Assembly: GCA_016282015.1 (NCBI GenBank)
Contig: JAEEJS010000032.1
Span: 1-64,000, forward strand
Source: Bacteroidales bacterium
GTDB taxonomy: Bacteria; Bacteroidota; Bacteroidia; Bacteroidales; F082
DNA: 64,000 bases
Direction of reading: 5' to 3'
Shown: positions 35,659 to 44,677 of the stretch, piece after piece
How positions within the stretch are numbered: position 1 is the stretch's first letter
Layout: each line of letters starts with the position of its first letter
Position numbers and translations under genes: made by a program
Notes under the pieces: generated by a model
Told to the model about the DNA's origin: nothing
Seen by the model: only the letters and a program-made list of their open reading frames with translations
Database searches by the model: none

Positions 35659-36875
35659 GAAGAGTGGTTATCACGGGCATAGGTATCTGGTCGTGCTTAG
35701 GCACTGACAAGGAAACGGTGAGCGCGGCTTTGCGCGAAGGCCGTTCAGGCATAGGCATAGACCCTCAACGCATAGAATACGGCTACCGTTCGCCTCTGAC
35801 AGGCATAGTGGCCAAGCCGGAGCTGAAAGGCAAGCTCGACCGCAAGCAGCGCATGTATCTGGCCGAAGAGGGCGAATACGCATATATGGCAACCATGGAA
35901 GCCTTCAGCCAAGCAGGCGTTGACGACGCATATCTCCTCAACAACGAGGTGGGTCTGATATTCGGCAACGACTCCTCAGCAAAGGCTGTCATAGAGTCGC
36001 ACGAGATAGCCATGGCCAAGAAAGACACCACCCTGATAGGATCTGCAGGCATCTTCCAGTCGATGAACTCCACCGTGACAATGAACCTCTCCACCATCTT
36101 CCATCTGAGAGGCATAAATCTGACAATTAGCGCAGCCTGCGCCAGCGGTTCGCATTCCATAGGTTTGGGCGCGCTTCTGATTCGTGACGGACTGCAGGAC
36201 ATGGTATTATGCGGCGGTGCTCAGGAGACCAATTATCTATCGATGGGCAGCTTCGACGGCATCAGCGCTTTTTCCACACGTATAGACGAGCCCACCAAGG
36301 CGTCACGTCCGTTCGACCGTGACCGTGACGGTTTGGTGCCCAGCGGAGGCGCCGCGGCACTGGTGCTCGAAGATTATGATCATGCCGTAGCCCGCGGCGC
36401 CAAAATAATTGCCGAGGTATGCGGATACGGTTTCTCATCAAACGGCGAAAACCACATCTCACAACCCAGCGAAGAAGGCTGCGCCAGAGCTATGACACGA
36501 GCTCTTAACGAAGCCGGACTTAAAGCTGAAGACATAGACTATGTGAACGCCCACGCCACATCCACAGTGCAGGGCGACATGTTCGAAGCCCTAGCCCTGA
36601 AGAGGATGTTCGGCGCCACGCACACTCCCATCTCTTCGACCAAATCTATGACAGGACACGAGTGCTGGATGGCGGGAGCAAGCGAGATAGTATACAGCAT
36701 ACTCATGATGCAGGGCGGCTTCATAGCGCCAAACATCAACTTCGAGAACCCGGACGAGTTTTCCGAAGGTCTCAACATAATCAACAAGACCACAGAAAAA
36801 GAGCTCAACATAGTGCTGTCCAACTCCTTCGGTTTTGGCGGCACAAACAGCGCATTGATAATCAAAAAGTTATAA
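35655..36875 (+). CDS. Beta-ketoacyl-ACP synthase (KS 1)
   Basis: A 406-residue FabF-type ketosynthase that condenses malonyl-ACP with a growing chain. The whole catalytic triad is present: Cys162 (SAACASG), His300 (NAHATS) and His335 (TGHECW). The second His motif reads GHECWMAGA instead of the usual GHTxGAxG, a small departure. It overlaps fabG by four bases (ATGA). In the locus it may serve the starter-unit or initial condensation, or be the ApeB/ApeR-like accessory enzyme; order alone does not decide. Confidence 0.88.
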   Translation: MRRVVITGIGIWSCLGTDKETVSAALREGRSGIGIDPQRIEYGYRSPLTGIVAKPELKGKLDRKQRMYLAEEGEYAYMATMEAFSQAGVDDAYLLNNEVGLIFGNDSSAKAVIESHEIAMAKKDTTLIGSAGIFQSMNSTVTMNLSTIFHLRGINLTISAACASGSHSIGLGALLIRDGLQDMVLCGGAQETNYLSMGSFDGISAFSTRIDEPTKASRPFDRDRDGLVPSGGAAALVLEDYDHAVARGAKIIAEVCGYGFSSNGENHISQPSEEGCARAMTRALNEAGLKAEDIDYVNAHATSTVQGDMFEALALKRMFGATHTPISSTKSMTGHECWMAGASEIVYSILMMQGGFIAPNINFENPDEFSEGLNIINKTTEKELNIVLSNSFGFGGTNSALIIKKL

Positions 36876-36877
36876 CA

Positions 36878-37972
36878 ATGAAACTATTCCCCAACCTTGA
36901 GAAAGCGTATACTGAAGAGCATCTGACTGCTCCCGAGGCCCAGAGCCGGGCTTATATGATAGCGTTCGGCCCTATAGTTTTCCAGGTGGGACGGCTGATG
37001 ATAAAATTCGGCATACTCGACCTGCTACGCGACAGCGACAAAGGACTGACCCAGGAAGAGATAGTGGGAAAAACCGGTCTCACTCCATACGCCGTGAAAG
37101 TCCTGATGGAGGGCTCCCTATGCATAGGATTAGTGCTAGTCGACACTGCAACCGACCGTTTCTCATTGTCAAAGACAGGATGGTTCCTATTAAACGACCC
37201 GGCTATTAGGGTTAACATCGACTTCAACCACGACGTCAATTACGAGGGATGGTTCAAGCTTGAAGAGGCTCTGAAAGAAGGCAAGCCCTCAGGCTTGGAG
37301 CATTTCGGCAACTGGCCCACTATTTACGAAGGGCTGTCACAACTGCCGGAACAAGTGAAGAAAAGTTGGTTCGGATTCGACCACTTCTACTCTGACGGCT
37401 CATTCGAACAGGCCCTTGACATAGTTTTCAGCTATAAGCCACAAAACCTGCTCGATGTGGGAGGTAATACCGGCCGTTGGGCCCTGCAATGCGTCAACCA
37501 CGACGACAAGGTAAATGTCACCATAATGGATCTGCCCCAGCAACTGGAAATGATGCGTGAGTTCACAAAAGGCCAAAAAGGCAGTGAGCGCGTAGGCGGA
37601 TATGGCATCAATATGTTGGACGACAGCCAGCAGTTCCCAACTGACAAGCACTACGACATCATCTGGATGAGCCAATTCCTGGACTGCTTCGGCGAAAACG
37701 AGATACTGAGCATACTCAGCAGAGCTGCGAAAATAATGGATGCAGACAGCCGGCTTTGCATAATGGAGACCTTCTGGGACCGCCAGAAATACACTCCTGC
37801 CGCATTCACCCTAACCATGACAAGTCTGTATTTCACCGCCTTGGCCAATGGCAACAGCAAGATGTATCATTCTTCCGACATGGAAGCCGTCGTTAACAAA
37901 GCCGGGCTGAAAGTCGAGAAGATACACGATGGTCTGGGATTGGGGCACAGCATTATGGTTTGCAAAAAATGA
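36878..37972 (+). CDS. SAM-dependent O-methyltransferase
   Basis: A 364-residue enzyme of the plant-COMT-like (methyltransferase 2) family: an N-terminal winged helix for dimerisation (LTQEEIVGKTGLTPYAVKVLMEG, about 55-80) and a Rossmann domain with the SAM motif LLDVGGNTGRWA (about 190). Such enzymes methylate hydroxyls on aromatic rings, which fits capping of the phenol head group; aryl polyenes and flexirubins are often methylated on the ring. The start follows the KS 1 stop by two bases. Whether it acts on oxygen or on ring carbon is inferred. Confidence 0.8.
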   Translation: MKLFPNLEKAYTEEHLTAPEAQSRAYMIAFGPIVFQVGRLMIKFGILDLLRDSDKGLTQEEIVGKTGLTPYAVKVLMEGSLCIGLVLVDTATDRFSLSKTGWFLLNDPAIRVNIDFNHDVNYEGWFKLEEALKEGKPSGLEHFGNWPTIYEGLSQLPEQVKKSWFGFDHFYSDGSFEQALDIVFSYKPQNLLDVGGNTGRWALQCVNHDDKVNVTIMDLPQQLEMMREFTKGQKGSERVGGYGINMLDDSQQFPTDKHYDIIWMSQFLDCFGENEILSILSRAAKIMDADSRLCIMETFWDRQKYTPAAFTLTMTSLYFTALANGNSKMYHSSDMEAVVNKAGLKVEKIHDGLGLGHSIMVCKK

Positions 37973-37990
37973 AGTATAAATTTTTATATC

Positions 37991-38233
37991 ATGAAAAGAG
38001 AAGATATTGAAAAAACAGTCAAAGATTTTATGGTTGAGGAGTTGGAGCTTGACGCGGAGACTATAACCCCGGACGCACGCCTTAAAGAAGACATAGGCAT
38101 AGACAGTCTGGATGTTGTCGACATAGTCGTCATAGTCGAAAAGAGCTTTGGCTTTAAGATTAAAATGGAAGACATGGCCAACATAAAGACATTCAAGCAG
38201 TTCTGCGACTATATAGAGAAGAAGACTGCCTAA
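37991..38233 (+). CDS. Acyl carrier protein (ACP 1)
   Basis: An 80-residue ACP. The phosphopantetheine attachment serine is S39 in GIDSLDVVD. The acidic helix II is normal. One of two carrier proteins in the locus; it sits between the methyltransferase and an LpxL-like acyltransferase, so it may carry the finished acyl chain for transfer, though this is inference. Confidence 0.93.
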   Translation: MKREDIEKTVKDFMVEELELDAETITPDARLKEDIGIDSLDVVDIVVIVEKSFGFKIKMEDMANIKTFKQFCDYIEKKTA

Positions 38234-38236
38234 ACG

Positions 38237-39127
38237 ATGGGCGAACAGTTGCAACATAACGAATGGTCGGGCAAGACTGACGGATTGCCATGGATGCAGC
38301 GTTCGCTGATATTCATGTTCCGCATATTCCCGTTATGGCTTGTGTACGGTATTATGGCTTTGGTGGTGCCGTTTTACATGCTTTTCGGCAAAGGATACAA
38401 GGCGAGTTACCGTCTGTACCGCGACAGATTCGGATATGGAGCATTGAAGTCGTTTGTTTATGCTTATACCAACCACTTCCGTTTCGGACAAGTCATCTTA
38501 GACCGCTTTGGTGTTTATGGAGGTAAAAGATATGATTTCATCAAGGAAGGCCAAGATATAATGGACGACCTTGAAAAACGAGAGGAAGGCTTTATAGTGT
38601 TGAGCTGTCATGTGGGTAATTATGAGATAGCGGGCTATTCGTTAAGACCCAAGGCAAAGAGGTTTAACGCTTTGGTGTACGGAGGCGAGACGGCTACGGT
38701 GATGGAGAACCGTCAGCGGCTGCTGGCACAGAACAATATGAGACTCATACTTGTGAAAGAAGACCTCTCGCATATGTTCGAGCTGAACGCTGCCATAGAA
38801 AACGGTGAAATTGTCAGCATACCGGCCGACCGCATTTTGGGATCGCAGAAATATGTGGAATGCGATTTCCTGGGAGCCAAGGCACATTTCCCCATGGGTG
38901 CCTTCGCTTTGGCGGTGAGTAAAAATTTGCCGGTGCTGGCTGTATTCGTCATGAAGGAAGGCCTGCGGAAATACCACGCCTACGTCAGCATTGTGGATTG
39001 CGACAGACAGTTGGGCAGGCAGGATCAGATAGAGCAGATGGCGCATAACTACGTCGGTAAGATTGAGGAAACTCTGAAGCGATACCCCACCCAGTGGTTC
39101 AACTTTTATGATTTTTGGAAACAATGA
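38237..39127 (+). CDS. LpxL/HtrB-like lysophospholipid acyltransferase
   Basis: A 296-residue membrane-associated acyltransferase with one N-terminal hydrophobic segment (about 25-52) and the HX4E catalytic motif HVGNYE (H125, E130) of the LpxL/LpxM lipid A family. Here, between an ACP and a dehydratase gene, it most likely moves the polyene acyl chain from ACP onto a lipid or other hydroxyl. It follows ACP 1 by three bases and overlaps the next gene by four (ATGA). Confidence 0.85.
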   Translation: MGEQLQHNEWSGKTDGLPWMQRSLIFMFRIFPLWLVYGIMALVVPFYMLFGKGYKASYRLYRDRFGYGALKSFVYAYTNHFRFGQVILDRFGVYGGKRYDFIKEGQDIMDDLEKREEGFIVLSCHVGNYEIAGYSLRPKAKRFNALVYGGETATVMENRQRLLAQNNMRLILVKEDLSHMFELNAAIENGEIVSIPADRILGSQKYVECDFLGAKAHFPMGAFALAVSKNLPVLAVFVMKEGLRKYHAYVSIVDCDRQLGRQDQIEQMAHNYVGKIEETLKRYPTQWFNFYDFWKQ

Positions 39128-39561
39128 GAAAGATACAGGACATACCATTAAACGAGCTTCTGCCGCAGCGGCCGCCTTTTGTGATGATAGACAGGCTGTT
39201 GATGGCGGAAGGATTGTCATGTGTCACCGAGCTGCTGGTGAAAAACGAAAATGTCTTTGTTGAGAACGGCAGTATGACTGCAGCCGGGTTGGTTGAGAAC
39301 ATAGCCCAGTCGGCTGCGGCCCATATAGGTTACCTCAGCATAGACAAAGGCGATGCCGTGAAGATAGGCGTCATCGGAGCCATTAGCAATCTGAGTATAG
39401 CCCGTACGCCAATGGTTGGAGAGACCATAAAAACCTCCGTCAACAGGCTTGAAGAGGCATTCAACATTACTCTGATAGAGGCAGAGGTGAGATGTAATGA
39501 CGAAGTGCTCGCCAACGCTAGAATGAAGATAGCTTTAACAGATATAGATTCAAAAGAATGA
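39124..39561 (+). CDS. Hot-dog dehydratase subunit, Glu-bearing (ApeP-like)
   Basis: A 145-residue FabZ-like hot-dog protein. It keeps the LLPQRPPFVMIDRL opening (His of the usual PHRxPF replaced by Gln) and the central helix GLVENIAQ with the catalytic acid E58. The catalytic His expected 14 residues earlier is V44, and no nearby His replaces it. It therefore has one half of the FabZ catalytic pair. The other hot-dog protein at 44678 has the opposite half, so the two may form one enzyme that removes water from beta-hydroxyacyl-ACP to make each double bond. I chose the ATG at 39124 (ATGA overlap); an in-frame ATG at 39115 is possible. Confidence 0.82.
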   Translation: MRKIQDIPLNELLPQRPPFVMIDRLLMAEGLSCVTELLVKNENVFVENGSMTAAGLVENIAQSAAAHIGYLSIDKGDAVKIGVIGAISNLSIARTPMVGETIKTSVNRLEEAFNITLIEAEVRCNDEVLANARMKIALTDIDSKE

Positions 39562-40676
39562 TAGTCTGCGTAGCGCATAACATTACCTCGCCTTTGGGCA
39601 TGACCTCCGCGGAGAATTACTCGGCGGTGAAAGCTGGCTTGTCCAAACTGAGGCAATACGACGGACTTTGGGGACTGCCCGAGCCTTTTGTGGCCTCCCT
39701 GATAGAGCGCGAAGCTTTTACCGACAACAGACATACCATAGTCGAGCAGATGGCTATTCATTCCGTATCAAAGGCTTTGGAAAACGCCGGTATAGACACT
39801 ACATCAGAGAAGGTGATTTTCATAATCTCCACCACTAAAGGCAATGTTTTCCTGCTTGACAAACGGGAACAAGGCTTCCCGCAGGAGCGTGTCAGACTTG
39901 GAATGATGGCCAGACAGATAACTGAATATTTCGGGAATCCAAACGAACCTATTGTGGTTTCAAATGCCTGCATCTCAGGCGTTTGCGCACAGATAGAGGC
40001 GATGCGATACTTGGAGGGCGGCGGCTACGACGCCGCAGTCGTCGTTGGCGTCGACGTGCAGTCGGCCTTCATAGTGTCAGGTTTCCAGTCGCTGAAGGCG
40101 TTGTCACCCGAGCAGTGCAAGCCCTTCGACGCCAACCGCCGAGGTCTGAACCTCGGCGACGCCGCCGCCACTGTCATCTACATCAGAAAAGACAAGGTCG
40201 CTGAGAACGAATGGGTTGCCTGCCGCGGCGCCATCCGCAACGACGCCAACCATATATCAGGTCCGTCGCGCACTGGCGAAGGCAGCTACCGTGCCCTAAA
40301 AGCCACTCTTGGAGACATAGACCCGGCAACCATAGCCTTCATCAATGCCCACGGAACAGCCACTCCATACAATGACGAGATGGAGTCGGTAGCCATAGAA
40401 CGCGCCGGGCTTTCAAGCATCCCGGTCAACTCTCTGAAAGGCTATTACGGTCATACCATGGGAGCGGCGGGAGTGCTCGAAACCGTCATTTCCATGCAAG
40501 CCATAGACGACAACAACATATTGGGGACCAGAGGTTTCGATACCCTGGGGGTGACCCATCCGCTGGATATAACCAGCTGCAATAGGACGACGGCAAAACG
40601 TGCTTTCATCAAGCTTCTGTCCGGATTCGGAGGCTGCAACGCGGCACTGCTCATGGCGAAAGGAGGTCTGCAATGA
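39558..40676 (+). CDS. Beta-ketoacyl-ACP synthase (KS 2)
   Basis: A 372-residue ketosynthase, shorter than FabF (about 410), with a complete triad: Cys138 (SNACISG), His265 (NAHGTA) and His299 (YGHTMG). The shorter N-terminal half resembles the ketosynthases that initiate or help chain building in aryl-polyene loci. It overlaps the upstream dehydratase and the downstream gene by four bases each (ATGA), so translation is tightly coupled. Confidence 0.88.
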   Translation: MIVCVAHNITSPLGMTSAENYSAVKAGLSKLRQYDGLWGLPEPFVASLIEREAFTDNRHTIVEQMAIHSVSKALENAGIDTTSEKVIFIISTTKGNVFLLDKREQGFPQERVRLGMMARQITEYFGNPNEPIVVSNACISGVCAQIEAMRYLEGGGYDAAVVVGVDVQSAFIVSGFQSLKALSPEQCKPFDANRRGLNLGDAAATVIYIRKDKVAENEWVACRGAIRNDANHISGPSRTGEGSYRALKATLGDIDPATIAFINAHGTATPYNDEMESVAIERAGLSSIPVNSLKGYYGHTMGAAGVLETVISMQAIDDNNILGTRGFDTLGVTHPLDITSCNRTTAKRAFIKLLSGFGGCNAALLMAKGGLQ

Positions 40677-41236
40677 TTACACATAGCGTAATAATCACAT
40701 CCGATAAGGTTGTAGTCGACGGACAGACCTTGCCGCACAAAGAGCAAGGTTCCGCTATGCTCACGGAATTGTACCGCAGCCATGTTGGCGACTATCCCAA
40801 GTTCTTCAAGATGGACACCTTGTGCAAAGTGGGTTTCCTGGCATCGGAGTTGCTATTAAACGCCGAGGGCGACAGAAATTTCGAGCCACGTGAAGACCGA
40901 GCCGTCATACTGTTCAACAGAAGTTCCTCCCTTCAGGCCGACACTCACTACCAGTCGACCATACAGGAAGCCGACAACTTCTACCCCAGCCCGGCTGCCT
41001 TTGTGTACACCCTGCCCAACATAGTGACTGGCGAAATCGCCATACGCAACAAATTTATGGGCGAAACCTCCTTCATGGTGATAGAGGATTACGACGAACA
41101 GACTATCATGCAAAATCTCGCCAACGCCTTCCAGGATCCGGTGACTGAGAGTGTAATTAGCGGCTGGTGCGATTGCATGGACGAGGAGCATTTTGAAGCA
41201 AAACTATTTTTGAACAATAAACTAAGCAACAGATAA
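40673..41236 (+). CDS. Ketosynthase-like fragment, no active-site residues
   Basis: A 187-residue protein resembling only the N-terminal half of a ketosynthase: the stretch SPAAFVYTLPNIVTGEIAIRNKF matches the segment before the active-site Cys in KS enzymes, but the following residues (GETSFMVIEDYDEQ) lack a Cys and no His motifs follow. It is not a broken gene: it has clean ATGA and TAATG junctions with KS 2 and ACP 2, so it is kept as a separate product. It could be a docking or dimerisation partner for one of the ketosynthases. Function is unknown. Confidence 0.7.
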   Translation: MITHSVIITSDKVVVDGQTLPHKEQGSAMLTELYRSHVGDYPKFFKMDTLCKVGFLASELLLNAEGDRNFEPREDRAVILFNRSSSLQADTHYQSTIQEADNFYPSPAAFVYTLPNIVTGEIAIRNKFMGETSFMVIEDYDEQTIMQNLANAFQDPVTESVISGWCDCMDEEHFEAKLFLNNKLSNR

Positions 41237-41493
41237 TGGACGAACTGATTTACACTCTGAAAAAACAGATCATAGAGGCTTTGAACCTCGAGGATATGAC
41301 ACCTGAAGACATAGACGAGAACGCTGCCTTGTTCGGTGAAGGTCTCGGACTCGACAGCATTGACGCCCTTGAGCTCATAGTGATGATGGAGAAAAACTAC
41401 GGCATCAAGTTGAAAGATCCGGCACAAGGCAAGGAAATTTTCAAATCAGTGGCTGTTATGGCCGATTTTATCTCTAAAAACAGGACAAAATAA
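41236..41493 (+). CDS. Acyl carrier protein (ACP 2)
   Basis: An 85-residue ACP with the phosphopantetheine serine S41 in GLDSIDALEL. It directly precedes the KS 3/CLF pair (no gap to KS 3), the usual place for the carrier used during type II polyketide chain extension. The phosphopantetheinyl transferase that would activate it is not in the window. Confidence 0.93.
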   Translation: MDELIYTLKKQIIEALNLEDMTPEDIDENAALFGEGLGLDSIDALELIVMMEKNYGIKLKDPAQGKEIFKSVAVMADFISKNRTK

Positions 41494-42690
41494 ATGACAA
41501 ATCCTATTGTGATAACAGGCAGTGGCGTCGTCTCGGCCATAGGCTTGGGTAAAAAGCCCACTCTCGACGCTTTGCTCGACGGCCGCAGCGGCGTCGGGCC
41601 GCTTGTCTATCTCAAGACGGAACACAAGGAATTTCCTGTAGGCGAGGTCAAAATGAGTGATGCCGAGATGTGCAGGCTCTTGGGCATCAGCCCCAAGGCA
41701 ATCAGCACCCGCACCGCTCTGCTTGGCATGCTGGCCCTTGACGAGGCCTTGAAAGAGGCTAAAATCACAACCGACATGCTTCCGGGCATCGGCTTGATAT
41801 CCGGAACCACAGTCGGCGGCATGGACATGACCGAGCAGTTTTATCCCGACTATAAAAACAACGACAACCACAAAGAGTATATAGCAGTGCACGACTGTGG
41901 CAGCAACACCGAGCTTACAGCCGCTCATTTCGGCAAGTTCGCATTTGTCACCACTTTGTCCACCGCCTGTTCATCGGCAGCCAACGCCATAATTATGGGC
42001 GCCAATATGATACGCTGTGGCGAGGCCGATATAGTGGTTGTGGGCGGCAGCGAGTGCCTTACCAAATACCATCTCAACGGATTCAACTCCTTAATGATAC
42101 TAGACAATCGTAATTGCCGTCCCTTCGATGCCTCTCGCAACGGCTTGAACCTGGGCGAAGGTGCGGCATTCCTCGTATTGGAATCTGCAGAAAGCGCTCA
42201 GAGACGGGGAGTGAAAGCCCAAGCCATATTATCAGGCTACGGCAACGCCTGCGACGCCTTCCATCAAACGGCTTCGTCGGATGAAGGCGAGGGTGCCTAC
42301 CGAGCCATGCAGGAAGCCCTGCAGCAAGCCGGTTTACAGCCTGCCGACATCGACTACATAAACGCACACGGCACTGGCACCCCCAACAACGACCTTAGCG
42401 AAAGCCAGGCAATGCGCCGACTGTTTGGCGACAACATGCCACCTGTGTCATCTACAAAACCGTTTACCGGACACACCACCAGCGCTTCGGGCTCCATAGA
42501 GGCAGTGTTCTGCATATTGGCTTTGCAACACGGCTTCATACCTGTTAACCTCAACTGGTCACAACCGATGGAAGACGGCATAACTCCAGTACATCAGTCT
42601 CTCAGAAAAGAGTTGAGACATGTGCTGTGCAACGCCTTCGGCTTCGGAGGCAACGATTCCTCAATGTTATTCACTAAAACGGAACTGTGA
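41494..42690 (+). CDS. Beta-ketoacyl-ACP synthase (KS 3, partner of the CLF)
   Basis: A 398-residue FabF-type ketosynthase with Cys159 (STACSSA), His292 (NAHGTG) and His327 (FTGHTT). It is followed, with a one-base TGATG overlap, by a chain-length-factor-like gene. In type II systems such a pair forms the KS-alpha/KS-beta heterodimer that extends the chain, so this is the best candidate for the main polyene-elongating synthase (ApeO-like). Confidence 0.9.
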   Translation: MTNPIVITGSGVVSAIGLGKKPTLDALLDGRSGVGPLVYLKTEHKEFPVGEVKMSDAEMCRLLGISPKAISTRTALLGMLALDEALKEAKITTDMLPGIGLISGTTVGGMDMTEQFYPDYKNNDNHKEYIAVHDCGSNTELTAAHFGKFAFVTTLSTACSSAANAIIMGANMIRCGEADIVVVGGSECLTKYHLNGFNSLMILDNRNCRPFDASRNGLNLGEGAAFLVLESAESAQRRGVKAQAILSGYGNACDAFHQTASSDEGEGAYRAMQEALQQAGLQPADIDYINAHGTGTPNNDLSESQAMRRLFGDNMPPVSSTKPFTGHTTSASGSIEAVFCILALQHGFIPVNLNWSQPMEDGITPVHQSLRKELRHVLCNAFGFGGNDSSMLFTKTEL

Positions 42691-43691
42691 TGGAAAACAA
42701 GACGTTATATGTGCTATCGGCTAAACAGATATCCGTCCAGCAGCCATTGAGCGAGGAGTGGATGACACAGCCCGTATTGTATCAAACTCCATACAACCGT
42801 TGTATAGACCCTTCTTTCAAAGACTACGTCTCCCCTATAGAGGCCAGGCGTATGGGCAAGATTTTGAAGAGGGCCATAGCCACTTCGAGAGAAGCCTTGA
42901 CGGCCTCGGGACTGACAGAGGTCGACGCCCTCATAACCGGCACAGGCTACGGCTGCCTTGAGAACACCGAGCTTTTCCTCGACGCCCTGACAACAGAAGG
43001 CGAGCAGTTGCTCAAGCCTACACATTTCATGCAGTCCACTCACAACACCATAAGCTCGCTGGTAGCCATACAGATGAAAAACCACGGCTACAATGCCACT
43101 TACGCACACAAAGGCATATCATTCGACAGCGCCATGTACGATGCGGTGCTGCAGATGCGTCTTGGCAAGATCAATTCGGCTCTGGTAGGCGGTCATGACG
43201 AGCTGACTGAGAACTTTTACCACATACTCAAAAAAGGCGGCATGATGGGACATGACGACGAGATGTGCGCCGAAGCCGCCGTGTCGGTGGTGATAGGCAG
43301 TCAGGGCAGTAACAGTTTGTGTAAATTGGTGGATTTCAAGATATTGCATCAGCCGACAATAGAGAAGCTGAAAAATATCACAACAAAATATAAGGCAGAT
43401 TACATTCTCACTGGAATCAGCGGCAACCATAGCAAAGACGAGGCTTATCTGGCGGAGGCCAAAGAGCTGTTCAGTGGAGCCGCCTTGCTGAAATACAAAC
43501 ATCTTTTCGGCGAGAGCTTCACATCCTCAGGACTGGGTTTCTATGTGGCAGCTCATTGTCTCAAAGAAGGCAAGATTCCAGCTCATCTGTTTGTAGATCC
43601 CACGGATAAAACAGACAGAAAACCTGCCAACATATTGGTTTTCAACCGTTCCGACGGAACGAATTATTCATTAGCATTATTGGAGGCATAA
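42690..43691 (+). CDS. Ketosynthase chain-length factor (KS-beta, ApeC-like)
   Basis: A 333-residue ketosynthase-fold protein without catalytic residues. Where KS 3 has STACSS this one reads YAHKGISFDSA (no Cys); where KS 3 has NAHGTG it reads GISGNHS; and GHTT is replaced by GESFTSSG. This is the pattern of KS-beta/chain-length factors, which dimerise with a KS and set chain length. I chose the ATG at 42690, which shares a base with the KS 3 stop; a GTG one codon earlier is in frame. It is shorter than actinorhodin-type CLFs, as expected for the aryl-polyene group. Confidence 0.83.
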   Translation: MENKTLYVLSAKQISVQQPLSEEWMTQPVLYQTPYNRCIDPSFKDYVSPIEARRMGKILKRAIATSREALTASGLTEVDALITGTGYGCLENTELFLDALTTEGEQLLKPTHFMQSTHNTISSLVAIQMKNHGYNATYAHKGISFDSAMYDAVLQMRLGKINSALVGGHDELTENFYHILKKGGMMGHDDEMCAEAAVSVVIGSQGSNSLCKLVDFKILHQPTIEKLKNITTKYKADYILTGISGNHSKDEAYLAEAKELFSGAALLKYKHLFGESFTSSGLGFYVAAHCLKEGKIPAHLFVDPTDKTDRKPANILVFNRSDGTNYSLALLEA

Positions 43692-43693
43692 TT

Positions 43694-44047
43694 ATGTGGA
43701 AACTGATAGGACTTGTATCGTTGCAGACCTTCTTCCTTGCCGGAGGACAGGTTCTGCTTAAAATCGCCATGCAACAGCTCGGCAAATTCGAGTGGACATG
43801 GGCTTATTTCAAGACAGTGTTGGTCGACTGGTGGCTGTTGGCTTGCGGCATCAGCTTCGGCTTCGCCGCAGTGCTGTGGCTATACATTATCAAGAGGTTC
43901 CCATTTAGCCAAGCCTACCCGCTCACCAGCATGGCATTTGTGTTCGGAATGATAGCCGCTTGGCTGGTTTTCGGCGAGAGCATACCGTTATCACGTTGGA
44001 TTGGCCTGATTATGGTAGTGGCTGGTTGTTTCTTAATCATGCGATGA
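43694..44047 (+). CDS. Small DMT/SMR-like four-helix membrane protein
   Basis: A 117-residue protein made of four hydrophobic helices with a Pro-Leu-Thr-Ser motif (YPLTSMAF) and GESIPLSRWIGLIMVVAG near the end, as in EmrE/ArnE-type and half-EamA proteins. These act as antiparallel dimers moving small or lipid-linked molecules. ArnE/ArnF-like relatives flip undecaprenyl-phosphate sugars, so with the GT2 gene nearby a lipid-linked sugar flipping role is one idea. It is two bases after the CLF gene. Confidence 0.78.
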   Translation: MWKLIGLVSLQTFFLAGGQVLLKIAMQQLGKFEWTWAYFKTVLVDWWLLACGISFGFAAVLWLYIIKRFPFSQAYPLTSMAFVFGMIAAWLVFGESIPLSRWIGLIMVVAGCFLIMR

Positions 44048-44048
44048 T

Positions 44049-44675
44049 ATGAAAAAATTGTTGACAGTCGGTTTACTGCTTATCACAAGCATATTGAGCT
44101 TCGCCCAAAATACCGAAGAGGTGATGGACGAGCTGACCCGCACTGCCACGGGTATGCAATGCCTGCAGTGTGAGTTTGTGCAGACGCAGACTACAGCTAT
44201 GCTTGCAGAGCCTGTGACATCGACTGGCATGATGTATTACATGGCGCCTGACCGTATGCGTTGGGAGTACCTTACCCCCTACTCTCTAGCCCTGCTGGTA
44301 AACGGCACTGCCATGACCAAAATAAGCGACGGCAAGGCCGAGAGACTGGACTCCAAAAACAACAGAATGTACCAGGGTATGATCAACATCATCATGGGCA
44401 GCGCCAGTGGCAAGACTCTGTTCGACAAGACAGTTTTCGACATAACAATGGCCGACGACGGGGATTTTTGGAAGGCCGATATGACGCCCAAGAAACGCGA
44501 CATGAAACGCATGTTCCGCCAACTGGTGTTCCGGTTCGACAAAAACACAAAAGTGATAAACAGCGTAGAGTTGATCGGAAGCGGCGGCGACGTAACATTC
44601 ATACAGTTTAAGAATATCAAACTCGACACAGCTATAGATACCCTGATGTTCGAGTGTAACAGCATAAAACAATAA
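44049..44675 (+). CDS. LolA-like periplasmic lipid/lipoprotein carrier
   Basis: A 208-residue protein with a signal peptide (1-19, cut after SFA). The mature part has the LolA pattern: GMMYYMAPDRMRWEYLTPYSLALLVNG, then a strand with KISDGKAERLD, and closing strands around INSVELIGSGGDVTFIQFKNIKL. LolA carries lipoproteins across the periplasm; LolA-like proteins in aryl-polyene loci are thought to carry the polyene lipid to the outer membrane. Placed one base after the DMT gene and near the MMPL exporter, it fits that export route. Confidence 0.85.
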   Translation: MKKLLTVGLLLITSILSFAQNTEEVMDELTRTATGMQCLQCEFVQTQTTAMLAEPVTSTGMMYYMAPDRMRWEYLTPYSLALLVNGTAMTKISDGKAERLDSKNNRMYQGMINIIMGSASGKTLFDKTVFDITMADDGDFWKADMTPKKRDMKRMFRQLVFRFDKNTKVINSVELIGSGGDVTFIQFKNIKLDTAIDTLMFECNSIKQ

Positions 44676-44677
44676 CA

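Noticed and set aside
34930-36875. FabG and KS 1 as housekeeping fatty acid synthesis genes
   Set aside because: They overlap pigment-locus genes on both sides and no fabD, fabH or plsX is nearby.
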